Part shown: positions 1 through 6,302 of the stretch, piece after piece
How the letters are laid out: each line of letters begins with the position of its first letter
How positions within the stretch are numbered: position 1 is the first letter of the stretch
Source of the DNA: JAYPAN01 sp038123715
GTDB lineage: Bacteria > Pseudomonadota > Alphaproteobacteria > RS24
Length of the DNA: 48,082 nt
Direction of reading: 5' to 3'
NCBI GenBank assembly: GCA_038123715.1
Contig: JAYPAN010000012.1
Coordinates: 1 to 48,082 of the forward strand
Notes under the pieces: generated by a model
Told to the model about the DNA's origin: nothing
Database searches by the model: none
The model's input: the letters and a program-made list of their open reading frames with translations, nothing else
Position numbers and translations under genes: made by a program

Positions 1-114
1 ATTGGTAGCGGACGCTAGGAATTGGTAGCGGACGCTAAAAGCACTTGGCAGCTTGCTCCCTTATGTGCGCCTTGCGCTAAAGAGCTGACAATTCCGCAGA
101 AATTGGTAGCGGAG
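1..114 (-). repeat. Repeated copies of the tRNA-Met 3' end
   Basis: The 17-base string attggtagcggacgcta occurs at 1-17 and again at 21-37, a 20-base period. Its first 12 bases, attggtagcgga, recur at 102-113, where they are the complement of the tRNA 3' end with CCA. Read on the minus strand, the tRNA is followed by two further copies of TCCGCTACCAATT, each preceded by TAGCG. Duplicated tRNA 3' ends are the usual scar of site-specific integration. No integrase is visible, and the window starts inside the repeat, so more copies may lie outside. Confidence 0.6.
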
Positions 115-180
115 GAGGGACTCGAACCCCCGACACGCGGATTATGATTCCGCTGCTCTAACCAGCTGAGCTACTCCGCC
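104..180 (-). tRNA. tRNA-Met (anticodon CAU), elongator type
   Basis: The minus strand folds as a full cloverleaf. The acceptor strand GGCGGAG pairs with CTCCGCT next to an encoded CCA, the D arm is AGCTCAGCTGGTTAGAGC, the anticodon stem GCGGA/TCCGC holds the loop ATCATAA (anticodon CAT), and the T arm is GGGGGTTCGAGTCCCTC. The normal first base pair excludes initiator tRNA-fMet. A tRNA-Ile2 with lysidine-modified CAU cannot be strictly excluded, but the sequence reads like proteobacterial elongator Met tRNA. Confidence 0.93.
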
Positions 181-197
181 TTTGACAAGACCGCCCG

Positions 198-226
198 TAT
201 ATAGACCAAAACATCGCGCCACACAA
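198..226 (-). promoter_or_regulatory. Probable housekeeping promoter of the tRNA
   Basis: On the minus strand TTGTGT (226-221) is followed after 17 bases by TATATA (203-198), about 18 bases before the tRNA 5' end. The spacing is ideal for a sigma-70 type promoter, the -10 box is good and the -35 box is only partly conserved. Confidence 0.45.
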
Positions 227-359
227 TGTCTTGCAGCATATCAGCCCGCCCTATTTGGCAAGCCGCTATTTCTTCAAAAAACAATGCCTGCCTTAATAAA
301 TAATTTACCTGTTCGGTCGTATTTTTGAAGGCATGAAGTGACATGGCAAGGAGTTCGAC

Positions 360-677
360 ATGGCCGAAATTATTTCTTTGAACAGCTATCGTGACGATTC
401 ATGTTTTGCATCTGCCCATGATATTGACCGGATGGATTTCGACACGGATGGGCTGAGTGATGCCGATATCAAACGGCTTGAAACGCTGCGCGATGCGGTA
501 GAGGACATGCTTAACACCATGACCGCCGTGCATCGTGACCCGGAAGCCGTGGCCTATGCCGCCGGACGCTTTGCCGCCATGCGCTTGTTCGCCCTGCAAG
601 GTCGCGCCGAAACCATGGCCTTTATCGACCAATGCATTGAAACGGCCGAGATTGCCGAGGATATGGCAAAATTTTAG
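360..677 (+). CDS. Hypothetical protein, 105 aa
   Basis: I do not recognise this protein. It is short, acidic and soluble, with no signal peptide or membrane segment. Residues from about 30 to the end look mostly helical (DIKRLETLRDAVEDML, then AAGRFAAMRLFALQGRAE). The start is well supported: AAGGAG at 348-353 lies six bases before the ATG. It stands alone between the tRNA region and the potassium channel gene, in the direction of the channel. No function can be proposed from sequence. Confidence 0.75.
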   Translation: MAEIISLNSYRDDSCFASAHDIDRMDFDTDGLSDADIKRLETLRDAVEDMLNTMTAVHRDPEAVAYAAGRFAAMRLFALQGRAETMAFIDQCIETAEIAEDMAKF

Positions 678-690
678 CGCGCCCGGCATC

Positions 691-706
691 CGGCTTGTGA
701 CTTGCC
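691..706 (+). promoter_or_regulatory. Weak sigma-54-like promoter before the K+ channel gene
   Basis: CGGCTTG-TGAC-TTGCC has GG and GC exactly 12 bases apart and an intact TTGC -12 element, but the -24 part departs from TGGCACG. It lies about 55 bases before the GTG start of the channel. It could be chance, and is listed because several neighbouring genes carry better sites. Confidence 0.35.
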
Positions 707-760
707 AAAACAGGCCGACACACTTTACCTTTATGCCATGATTGTGAGAAGTGACCCGGC

Positions 761-1684
761 GTGATTACCCGCGCCCGTATGCTCGAAATCCTCAATCGTG
801 GCCGCCAAGGCGACCGCGTCAGCCGTAATGTCGATTTTTTTCTGGCGACGCTGATTTTTACCAATGTCATCGCTATTTGTCTTGAGTCGGTGGACAGTAT
901 CGGCACGCCTTACGCAACACAATTCCTTGTTTTTGAATGGTTTTCAGTATCCATTTTCAGCGTGGAATATATTGCCAGATTATGGGCCAGCGCCGAGCGC
1001 ACTGACAGCAAAAGAGACACGGCTTTCGGGCGACGCATGGAATATGTGTTCAGCTTTAGCGGGCTGATTGACCTGATTGCCATATTGCCGAGCTTTATTT
1101 CACTTTTGGTCGGCAGCCCCGATTTGCGCTGGATAAGGGTGGTGCGTATGGTGCGGCTGCTGAAATTGTCCAATTACAATACCGCACTTGAAGACCTTGG
1201 CTCGGCGATTTATCAGGAACGGCGTTCTTTTCTGGCCTCGCTTTATCTGTTCACCATCGCCCTGTTTGCCGCCAGCGCCATGATGTATATCGCCGAAAAT
1301 GCCGCCCAGCCGGAAGAGTTTGCCTCGATACCGGAAACAATGTGGTGGGCGCTGATTACCCTGACCACGGTCGGTTATGGCGATGTCTCGCCGGTCACGG
1401 CGCTGGGCAAAATGATTGGCGCGGTCACCGCGTTGATGGGCGTCTGCACTGTCGCCCTGCTCACCGGTATCATCGCCAATGCCTTTGCCGGTCAAATGGC
1501 GCAGCGCAAAAAGATTTTTGAAAACGAGATTCATATTGCCATGGAAGACGGCATTATCACCGATGATGAGCATGTGCATATTGAGCATTTGCAGCGCCGC
1601 TTCAACCTGTCCGACGAATATGCTCGTGCGATAATGACGGCGATTTATGAACAGGAAAAAGAAAAAAATCATCCGAAAGGCTAA
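761..1684 (+). CDS. Voltage-gated potassium channel, six-helix type
   Basis: This is a 307-aa inner-membrane channel of the Kv/ion-transport superfamily. Six hydrophobic segments are visible. The S4 voltage sensor has basic residues at every third position (R123, R126, R129, R132, K135), and the pore loop carries the potassium filter TVGYGD (203-208). After S6 there is a cytoplasmic tail of about 65 residues (EDGIITDDEHVHIEHLQRRF), which looks like the helical TerB-like motif DG-I-x-x-x-E rather than a cyclic-nucleotide domain. The start is GTG with GAGAAG about 10 bases before it. An in-frame ATG follows at codon 7. The two cNMP-like genes directly downstream may encode partners. Confidence 0.9.
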   Translation: MITRARMLEILNRGRQGDRVSRNVDFFLATLIFTNVIAICLESVDSIGTPYATQFLVFEWFSVSIFSVEYIARLWASAERTDSKRDTAFGRRMEYVFSFSGLIDLIAILPSFISLLVGSPDLRWIRVVRMVRLLKLSNYNTALEDLGSAIYQERRSFLASLYLFTIALFAASAMMYIAENAAQPEEFASIPETMWWALITLTTVGYGDVSPVTALGKMIGAVTALMGVCTVALLTGIIANAFAGQMAQRKKIFENEIHIAMEDGIITDDEHVHIEHLQRRFNLSDEYARAIMTAIYEQEKEKNHPKG

Positions 1685-1727
1685 CATTTTCGTCAGCGTG
1701 TCGAGACTAATCATGTAGGAGCCACGC

Positions 1728-2093
1728 ATGTTGACCGATTTATTTTCTCCCGCTGACCTCGCCGAGGCCCCGAAATTGGTCTGCAAGCGCGGGGACAGAA
1801 TCATCCGGCAAGGTGCCGCGACCGACAGGCTTTATTTGCTGGTGTCGGGTCGCGCGCGCCTGCGCGGTGCTGGCAAAACGCGGCACGATTGGCAGGGCGG
1901 TGAAGCACTGGCCATGGTCGATTTTCTGGCGTTGACCGGCTATCGCAATGATGTGGTCGCCGCCGAACCCTGCCAACTGTTATGCCTGACGCGCGACCAT
2001 TTCCGGCAACTCATCACCGACCAGAACCGCTTGCTATGGCCGCTGTCGCGCGGGCTGGCCGGTGATTTGGTCAAACGCGACGCGGCGGTGTAA
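1728..2093 (+). CDS. Stand-alone cyclic-nucleotide-binding-like domain protein A
   Basis: A 121-aa protein that is essentially one cNMP-binding/Crp-like beta-barrel: KRGDRIIRQGAATDRLYLLVSGRARL matches the N-terminal half of the fold. The phosphate-binding cassette region (ALAMVDFLALTGYRNDVVAA) keeps the arginine but has VD where family members have GE, so ligand binding is uncertain. There is no helix-turn-helix and no catalytic domain. GTAGGAG lies before the ATG. The gene is 43 bases after the channel gene and 3 bases before a second gene of the same fold, so the three probably form an operon. A regulatory subunit is an inference from context. Confidence 0.75.
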   Translation: MLTDLFSPADLAEAPKLVCKRGDRIIRQGAATDRLYLLVSGRARLRGAGKTRHDWQGGEALAMVDFLALTGYRNDVVAAEPCQLLCLTRDHFRQLITDQNRLLWPLSRGLAGDLVKRDAAV

Positions 2094-2096
2094 CCC

Positions 2097-2441
2097 ATGC
2101 AACTGGCCGACCTCATTGTTGACGAAAACCGACAATTTGACCTGATTGACGGCGAGATTGTTTTTCATGCCGGTCATGCGGCACGGCATTTTTTCCTGCT
2201 TTTATCGGGCAATGTGCATGTTCTCGACCGAGCCGGGCGCAAGCCCATTCGCGAATATGGGGCGGGCGACATGTTCGGCCTGCCCGAAGTGCTGGCGCAT
2301 GGCGACTGGCCGGCTATGGCGGTGGCGCATGGGGCGACCAGCCTGAAAGTCTTTCCGGCGCGGGTTTTATATGAGCGCATCGACAATATGCCCGACGCCC
2401 AGCGCGATTTTATCGCCCATATTGCCGCGCAAGCGGGCTGA
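2097..2441 (+). CDS. Stand-alone cyclic-nucleotide-binding-like domain protein B
   Basis: A 114-aa protein with the same fold as its upstream neighbour: FDLIDGEIVFHAGHAARHFFLLLSGNVHVL, then EYGAGDMFGLPEVL. The cassette glutamate is replaced by leucine (FGL) and the phosphate-contacting arginine is absent (DWPAMAVAHG), so canonical cAMP or cGMP binding is unlikely. No DNA-binding domain follows. The start lies three bases after the stop of protein A, implying translational coupling. The tandem arrangement suggests a hetero-oligomer, or one ancestral two-domain protein split in two. Both are inferences. Confidence 0.7.
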   Translation: MQLADLIVDENRQFDLIDGEIVFHAGHAARHFFLLLSGNVHVLDRAGRKPIREYGAGDMFGLPEVLAHGDWPAMAVAHGATSLKVFPARVLYERIDNMPDAQRDFIAHIAAQAG

Positions 2442-2442
2442 T

Positions 2443-2458
2443 TGGCACAATATCTGCA
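2443..2458 (+). promoter_or_regulatory. Sigma-54 promoter of the 75-aa acidic protein gene
   Basis: TGGCACA-ATAT-CTGCA matches TGGCACG-N4-TTGCW with two differences and the exact 12-base GG-to-GC spacing. The predicted transcript starts near 2469, about 24 bases before the ATG, the same geometry as the flagellar sites in this window. Confidence 0.6.
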
Positions 2459-2492
2459 CGTTTTCAGCAGAACTGAAAGCGGAGCCGGATAA

Positions 2493-2720
2493 ATGGACAA
2501 GCAAGATATTTTTACCCAAAGCGCGGACAATCAGGCGCATGACGGGCTGAGCATGGGCGTGCATTTTGTGTTTTTTGATGAAACAGGCGCGCTGGAAGGC
2601 GAGTTTGTCGAGGCTTTGACCGATTTTGTACCGGGCGACATGCCTGTTCCACTGCCCGATGATTTTATCGGCCCGCCGCCGCGTCCGGCTGATTATCCGG
2701 CCAGCGTCGCTGCCGAATAG
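2493..2720 (+). CDS. Small acidic protein of unknown function behind a sigma-54 site
   Basis: A 75-aa soluble protein, strongly acidic, with a proline-rich C-terminus (VPGDMPVPLPDDFIGPPPRPADYP). I do not recognise a family. GGAG at 2481-2484 precedes the ATG by about 8 bases. It is transcribed from its own sigma-54-like promoter and ends 36 bases from the end of the convergent rpoN gene. Its size and promoter class would fit a secreted or regulatory accessory of the flagellar system, but there is no sequence match to FlgM or any known anti-sigma factor. Confidence 0.7.
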   Translation: MDKQDIFTQSADNQAHDGLSMGVHFVFFDETGALEGEFVEALTDFVPGDMPVPLPDDFIGPPPRPADYPASVAAE

Positions 2721-2756
2721 TTTCTTGAAATTATCCCGCGCTTTGTTTGACGCGAC

Positions 2757-4283
2757 TTATCCAAGCCGGGCAAGCTTGGCCTGACGGCGTCTTTCCGCAG
2801 ATGACGGGATTTTCAGCATGGTGCGGTATTTGGCAACAGTGCGCCGCGCCAGCTTAATGCCCTTGTCACTGACCATAGCAGCTATGGCGTCATCGCTCAG
2901 CGGCTTGCCCGGTGTTTCTTCGGACACGATTTTGCTTATCAAATGACGCACAGCGGCGGCTGATTTGGCTTCATCGCTGTCATCTTCCCCGGCCAGCGAC
3001 ACGCTGAAAAAGGATTTCAGGGTAAAGCTGCCGCGCGGCGTGGTAATCATCAGGCCTGTCGTAACACGGCTGACCGTGCTTTCATGCATACCGACTGCTT
3101 TGGCCACATCGCGCAATAATAAAGGCCTCAAATGGTCGAGGCCTTTTTCCAAAAACGCTGCCTGCTGGCGAATAATTTCAGCGGCAATAGCCAGAGTGGT
3201 TGAATTGCGCTGCTCCATAGCGCGTTTCAGCCAGCGCGCCGAAGACAAAGCCTGCATGGCGAATTTCTGGTCGTCACGGCGGGCGATTTTGGCACTGAGT
3301 TCGCGCGCATAAGTCTCATCAATTTTAACAGCAGGCAATGTTGAATGGTTCAGCTCGACCTGCCAGCCCTTATCGCCCATGCGGACAATCAAATCAGGCT
3401 CGGCAATCATTTCCGCTTCGCTGCTGAACGCTTCGCCCGGCTTGGGGTTGAAACTGCGGATAAGCGCCAGCAAATCCTGCAAGTCAGCCTCGCTGCATTT
3501 GCATTTGCGCGCCAATTGCGCCATGCGGCCGCGCGCCAGCATGTCGAGATTATCCAACATGATTTGCAAGGCCGGTGTCAGGCAATTGCTGTCAGCCGCT
3601 TGCAAAGCGAGGCAATTTGCCAGACCGGTGGCGAAAAGTCCGGCCGGTTCAAATTTCTGGCACAGGCTCAGCACGCCGCGCAACTCCTCAAGGGCTATAT
3701 TCTGCTCTTCAGCCAGCGTTTCAATATCGCGGCCAAGCCAGCCGCAAGGTTGCAGCGCATCAAGCAATATATAGGCAATCATTTTCTGGCGGGGTTGGGA
3801 AATCTGCATATCGATTTGGGCGGCAATATGTTCGTAAAGCGAAGGCGGGCGATTGGCTATGGAGGAGGAAATCATATCCCAATCGCCCTCAGCGCCCCCG
3901 GTCATGGATTTATAGCCAAGGGCGGCGGGGTCGCGCTCGGCGGATTCATAGCGGTTTTCAAAATCATTATGGGCGGTGGGGTCGTCAGATGGTGTGCTGC
4001 CGGTTTTCATGGATTCGTCAGGGGCGGCGGCGGCGGCTTCGCCCTGTGCATCGGCGCGGGCTTCGGCATTGGCGTGACCATTGCCGGTTTCGGCAAACCC
4101 GTCCGGGCCTTTGCGCTCGACCTCAAGAAATGGATTTTCCAGCGCCTGATCTTCCAAATAGCTGTTCAAATCCAGATTGGTCATTTGTAGCATGCGAATG
4201 GCCTGCTGCAAGCGCGGCGTCATCACCATTGACTGCTTCTGTTTAAGTTGAAGGCTCTGCCCGAAGCTTTGTCCCATTTTCAT
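2757..4283 (-). CDS. rpoN: RNA polymerase sigma-54 factor RpoN
   Basis: This sigma factor directs RNA polymerase to -24/-12 promoters and needs an AAA+ activator to open them. The 508-aa protein has the Gln-rich activator-interaction region I at its N-terminus (QSLQLKQKQSMVMTPRLQQA), an acidic linker, the core-binding region, the helix-turn-helix (LRDVAKAVGMHESTVSRVTT) and the RpoN box ARRTVAKYR at about 479-487. The start is set by a strong GAGGAGG seven bases before ATG-4283. The frame stays open for 104 codons upstream, but that stretch has no RpoN similarity. Having rpoN beside motAB and two sigma-54 activators suggests a copy devoted to motility. Whether another rpoN exists elsewhere cannot be seen. 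Confidence 0.95.
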   Translation of the reverse strand: MKMGQSFGQSLQLKQKQSMVMTPRLQQAIRMLQMTNLDLNSYLEDQALENPFLEVERKGPDGFAETGNGHANAEARADAQGEAAAAAPDESMKTGSTPSDDPTAHNDFENRYESAERDPAALGYKSMTGGAEGDWDMISSSIANRPPSLYEHIAAQIDMQISQPRQKMIAYILLDALQPCGWLGRDIETLAEEQNIALEELRGVLSLCQKFEPAGLFATGLANCLALQAADSNCLTPALQIMLDNLDMLARGRMAQLARKCKCSEADLQDLLALIRSFNPKPGEAFSSEAEMIAEPDLIVRMGDKGWQVELNHSTLPAVKIDETYARELSAKIARRDDQKFAMQALSSARWLKRAMEQRNSTTLAIAAEIIRQQAAFLEKGLDHLRPLLLRDVAKAVGMHESTVSRVTTGLMITTPRGSFTLKSFFSVSLAGEDDSDEAKSAAAVRHLISKIVSEETPGKPLSDDAIAAMVSDKGIKLARRTVAKYRTMLKIPSSAERRRQAKLARLG

Positions 4284-4480
4284 ATCCCGTCCTCCTCTTG
4301 AAAGGATGAAGGGAGTTTGCGAGGTGATTTGACCAATGCCAAAAAAACAATTTGACGACGGCAAATGTCGGCTTTCCGACAATTTTTTGAGGCTGAGTAA
4401 GCCTTTCAGGCGGCTATGGCGCAGCATGAAATTGCCTGCGTCAAAAAGCGGACAGCTATTTTGTGCAGAATAGGGCTTTC

Positions 4481-4496
4481 TGGTATGAAAATTGCG
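4481..4496 (+). promoter_or_regulatory. Sigma-54 promoter of the 90-aa membrane protein gene
   Basis: TGGTATG-AAAA-TTGCG has GG and GC 12 bases apart, and its -24 half is identical to that of the motA site (TGGTATG). Predicted start is near 4507, about 68 bases before the ATG. Confidence 0.6.
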
Positions 4497-4574
4497 CGCC
4501 GTGTTTTCAAGGTTTTCCTTGCGCCTGACAGAGCGATTGGGGCATTTTAACCAAGACAGTGACCGGAGAGATGG

Positions 4575-4847
4575 ATGCGACCCACCAAGCAACACAAGCC
4601 TGAAATAAGCGAAGCCGACCCGCCCTGCATGCGGTGTCTGTATATTCGCTATTTTCTGGTGACATTGATGGCGTTGGTGATTTTTGCCCTCGCCGCCGGT
4701 GACGATGTCAAGCTGCTGGCCATGATAACGCCGGAACGTGTGGCCGCTGCCATAATGATTGGCGGCTCCATCAGCTTTGCTGTCAAATATTATTTCTACC
4801 GGCGCGAACTGGCTGCCGCGAATAAACAGCCGTCCGAGCAGGCTTAG
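4575..4847 (+). CDS. Small two-helix membrane protein of unknown function
   Basis: A 90-aa protein with two membrane segments, roughly residues 25-42 (YFLVTLMALVIFALAAG) and 56-75 (VAAAIMIGGSISFAVKYYFY), flanked by hydrophilic tails. I do not recognise a family. GGAG lies seven bases before the chosen ATG. A second ATG four bases earlier is in another frame. A good sigma-54-like promoter stands upstream, and the gene overlaps the end of the convergent DUF1566 gene by four bases. The promoter suggests co-regulation with the flagellum. A role near the motor is speculative. Confidence 0.75.
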   Translation: MRPTKQHKPEISEADPPCMRCLYIRYFLVTLMALVIFALAAGDDVKLLAMITPERVAAAIMIGGSISFAVKYYFYRRELAAANKQPSEQA

Positions 4848-5416
4848 CGATCGCGCACCAGGCGCACGGCCAATTCTTTATAGCCGGGAAAACGCCCGAA
4901 ACTATTGCCATTGTAAAAATTGACCGACCAATAGGCATTGGGCGGAAAGCTGTTTGTCTCGCCCGTCCAGTAAGGCTCACCGACCGTATTGGGAAATGTC
5001 TCAGCAGCAATTTTGACGCCCTCGCATTCTTCACAGACCAGCGATTCAAGCTCCTTGCGGCTTGGCAAGCGCCATTTGCCGCCCAATTTTTCATTGGCCT
5101 GCGCCACAACTTGCCCCATAGCTTCCTGCGGCAGGCGCAAGATATCGCCAATGCAATTTTTCTCATCCCATTGCTGGCCAATGCTGCATTTCAGCCATTC
5201 AATGCCATTTTCCAAATCAATGACGACCATGCCCTTGTCAATATAAGTCCCGGCAATCGCCGGTTTGGGCAGGCAAAATACCGCCATACCCAAAGCCAGA
5301 ATGGCAAGCTGCGATAGGATGGGTTTATGCGCCAAGCCGGTCTCCCTGTCTGCCGCCAAAAGAATGGCTGGAATTCGATTATTTTCATTTTTGCCATAAA
5401 TTAGGCTTGAAGTCAT
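4844..5416 (-). CDS. Exported DUF1566 (Lcl C-terminal-like) domain protein
   Basis: A 190-aa protein with an N-terminal hydrophobic stretch (LAILALGMAVFCLPKPAIA) ending in an Ala-x-Ala type signal-peptidase site, followed by a DUF1566-type domain: WRLPSRKELESLV, then YWTGETNS and YWSVNFYNG, ending AVRLVRD. Four cysteines are in the mature part. The family occurs in exported and surface proteins of unclear function. The N-terminal region before the signal (about 30 residues) is long, so the real start may be internal. It is divergent from motA, and I see no sigma-54 site on its side. Confidence 0.75.
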   Translation of the reverse strand: MTSSLIYGKNENNRIPAILLAADRETGLAHKPILSQLAILALGMAVFCLPKPAIAGTYIDKGMVVIDLENGIEWLKCSIGQQWDEKNCIGDILRLPQEAMGQVVAQANEKLGGKWRLPSRKELESLVCEECEGVKIAAETFPNTVGEPYWTGETNSFPPNAYWSVNFYNGNSFGRFPGYKELAVRLVRDR

Positions 5417-5456
5417 AAATTATATATTACAGCGTAAATAAGAATTCATTGCGATT

Positions 5457-5472
5457 TGGTATGGTAATTGCA
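5457..5472 (+). promoter_or_regulatory. Sigma-54 promoter of motAB
   Basis: TGGTATG-GTAA-TTGCA, with GG at 5458-5459 and GC at 5470-5471, matches the -24/-12 consensus with only CA to TA changed in the -24 half. Predicted transcript start is near 5483, 28 bases before the motA ATG. Confidence 0.75.
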
Positions 5473-5510
5473 GTTTTAGGCCAAATAGATTATTCGAAGC
5501 GAGTTTAAAC

Positions 5511-6272
5511 ATGGATATTGCATCACTTGTAGGTCTACTCGGCGCCGTTGGCATGATTCTTTTTGCCATGATTTCCGGCGGCGGCCTCTCACCTTTTGTG
5601 GACCAACAGTCAATTTTCATTGTTTTCGGCGGTACTTTTTTTGCCGTTATGTATACGGCACCGATGGCGACTTTTTTGGGCAGTTTCGGTGCGATGGCAA
5701 AAGTGTTCATGCCACCCATCAAAAAAACCGACGAGCTTGTCGAGCGCATGGTCGAATTGGCCGGTATTGCCCGTAAGGACGGTATGATGGCGCTGGAAGG
5801 CCAAGATGTGCCGGATAAGTTTTTCGCAAAAGGCATGCAAATGCTGGTGGATGGCGCTGATGAAAGCAAGCTGGTTTCGCAATTGACGCAGGAAATCAAG
5901 TCGATGAAAGCACGCCATTTGGCCAATCAGAATGTTGTCAAAGCATGGGTTGATATTGGCCCGGCCATGGGCATGATTGGCACGTTGGTCGGTCTGGTTT
6001 TGATGCTTGGCAATATGGCCGACCCGAAAGCGATTGGCCCGGCCATGGCGGTCGCCCTGTTGACCACTCTTTATGGCGCATTTGTCGCCAATGTTTTGTT
6101 TGGCCCGATTTTGACCAAGCTTGAAGGCTACACAGATTATGAAGTCACCTATCGCGAAATGGTGATTACCGGTCTGCGTAACATCGCCCGCGGTGAAAGC
6201 CCGCGCAATATACAAGACCAGATGGTGGCCAATCTGCCTCCGAAAATGCAGGAAAAACTTGAGGCTGCATAG
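5511..6272 (+). CDS. motA: Flagellar stator protein MotA (PomA-like)
   Basis: This inner-membrane stator subunit forms the ion channel with MotB and pushes on FliG to turn the rotor. The 253-aa protein is the short PomA-type form rather than the longer E. coli MotA type. It has four membrane segments, the cytoplasmic loop with RKDGMMALEG and FFAKGMQMLVDG, and the highly conserved block GPAMGMIGTLVGLVLML followed by DPKAIGPAMAVALLTTLYGA. It begins the motAB operon, with 30 bases to motB, and is preceded by a sigma-54 site. PomA-like sequence points to sodium coupling, though ion choice is not proven by sequence alone. Confidence 0.93.
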   Translation: MDIASLVGLLGAVGMILFAMISGGGLSPFVDQQSIFIVFGGTFFAVMYTAPMATFLGSFGAMAKVFMPPIKKTDELVERMVELAGIARKDGMMALEGQDVPDKFFAKGMQMLVDGADESKLVSQLTQEIKSMKARHLANQNVVKAWVDIGPAMGMIGTLVGLVLMLGNMADPKAIGPAMAVALLTTLYGAFVANVLFGPILTKLEGYTDYEVTYREMVITGLRNIARGESPRNIQDQMVANLPPKMQEKLEAA

Positions 6273-6302
6273 GCCTTGCAACGCAAGGGAAACAGGTGAA
6301 GC

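Noticed and set aside
3345..4190. Plus-strand open frame of 281 codons inside rpoN
   Set aside because: It lies wholly antisense to a well-conserved gene, its product is a low-complexity translation without domains, and no ribosome site precedes it.
4404..4425. Additional GG-N10-GC pairs on the plus strand upstream of the 90-aa gene
   Set aside because: AGGCGGC-TATG-GCGCA and an overlapping pair lack the TTGC -12 element. The site at 4481-4496 is much better.
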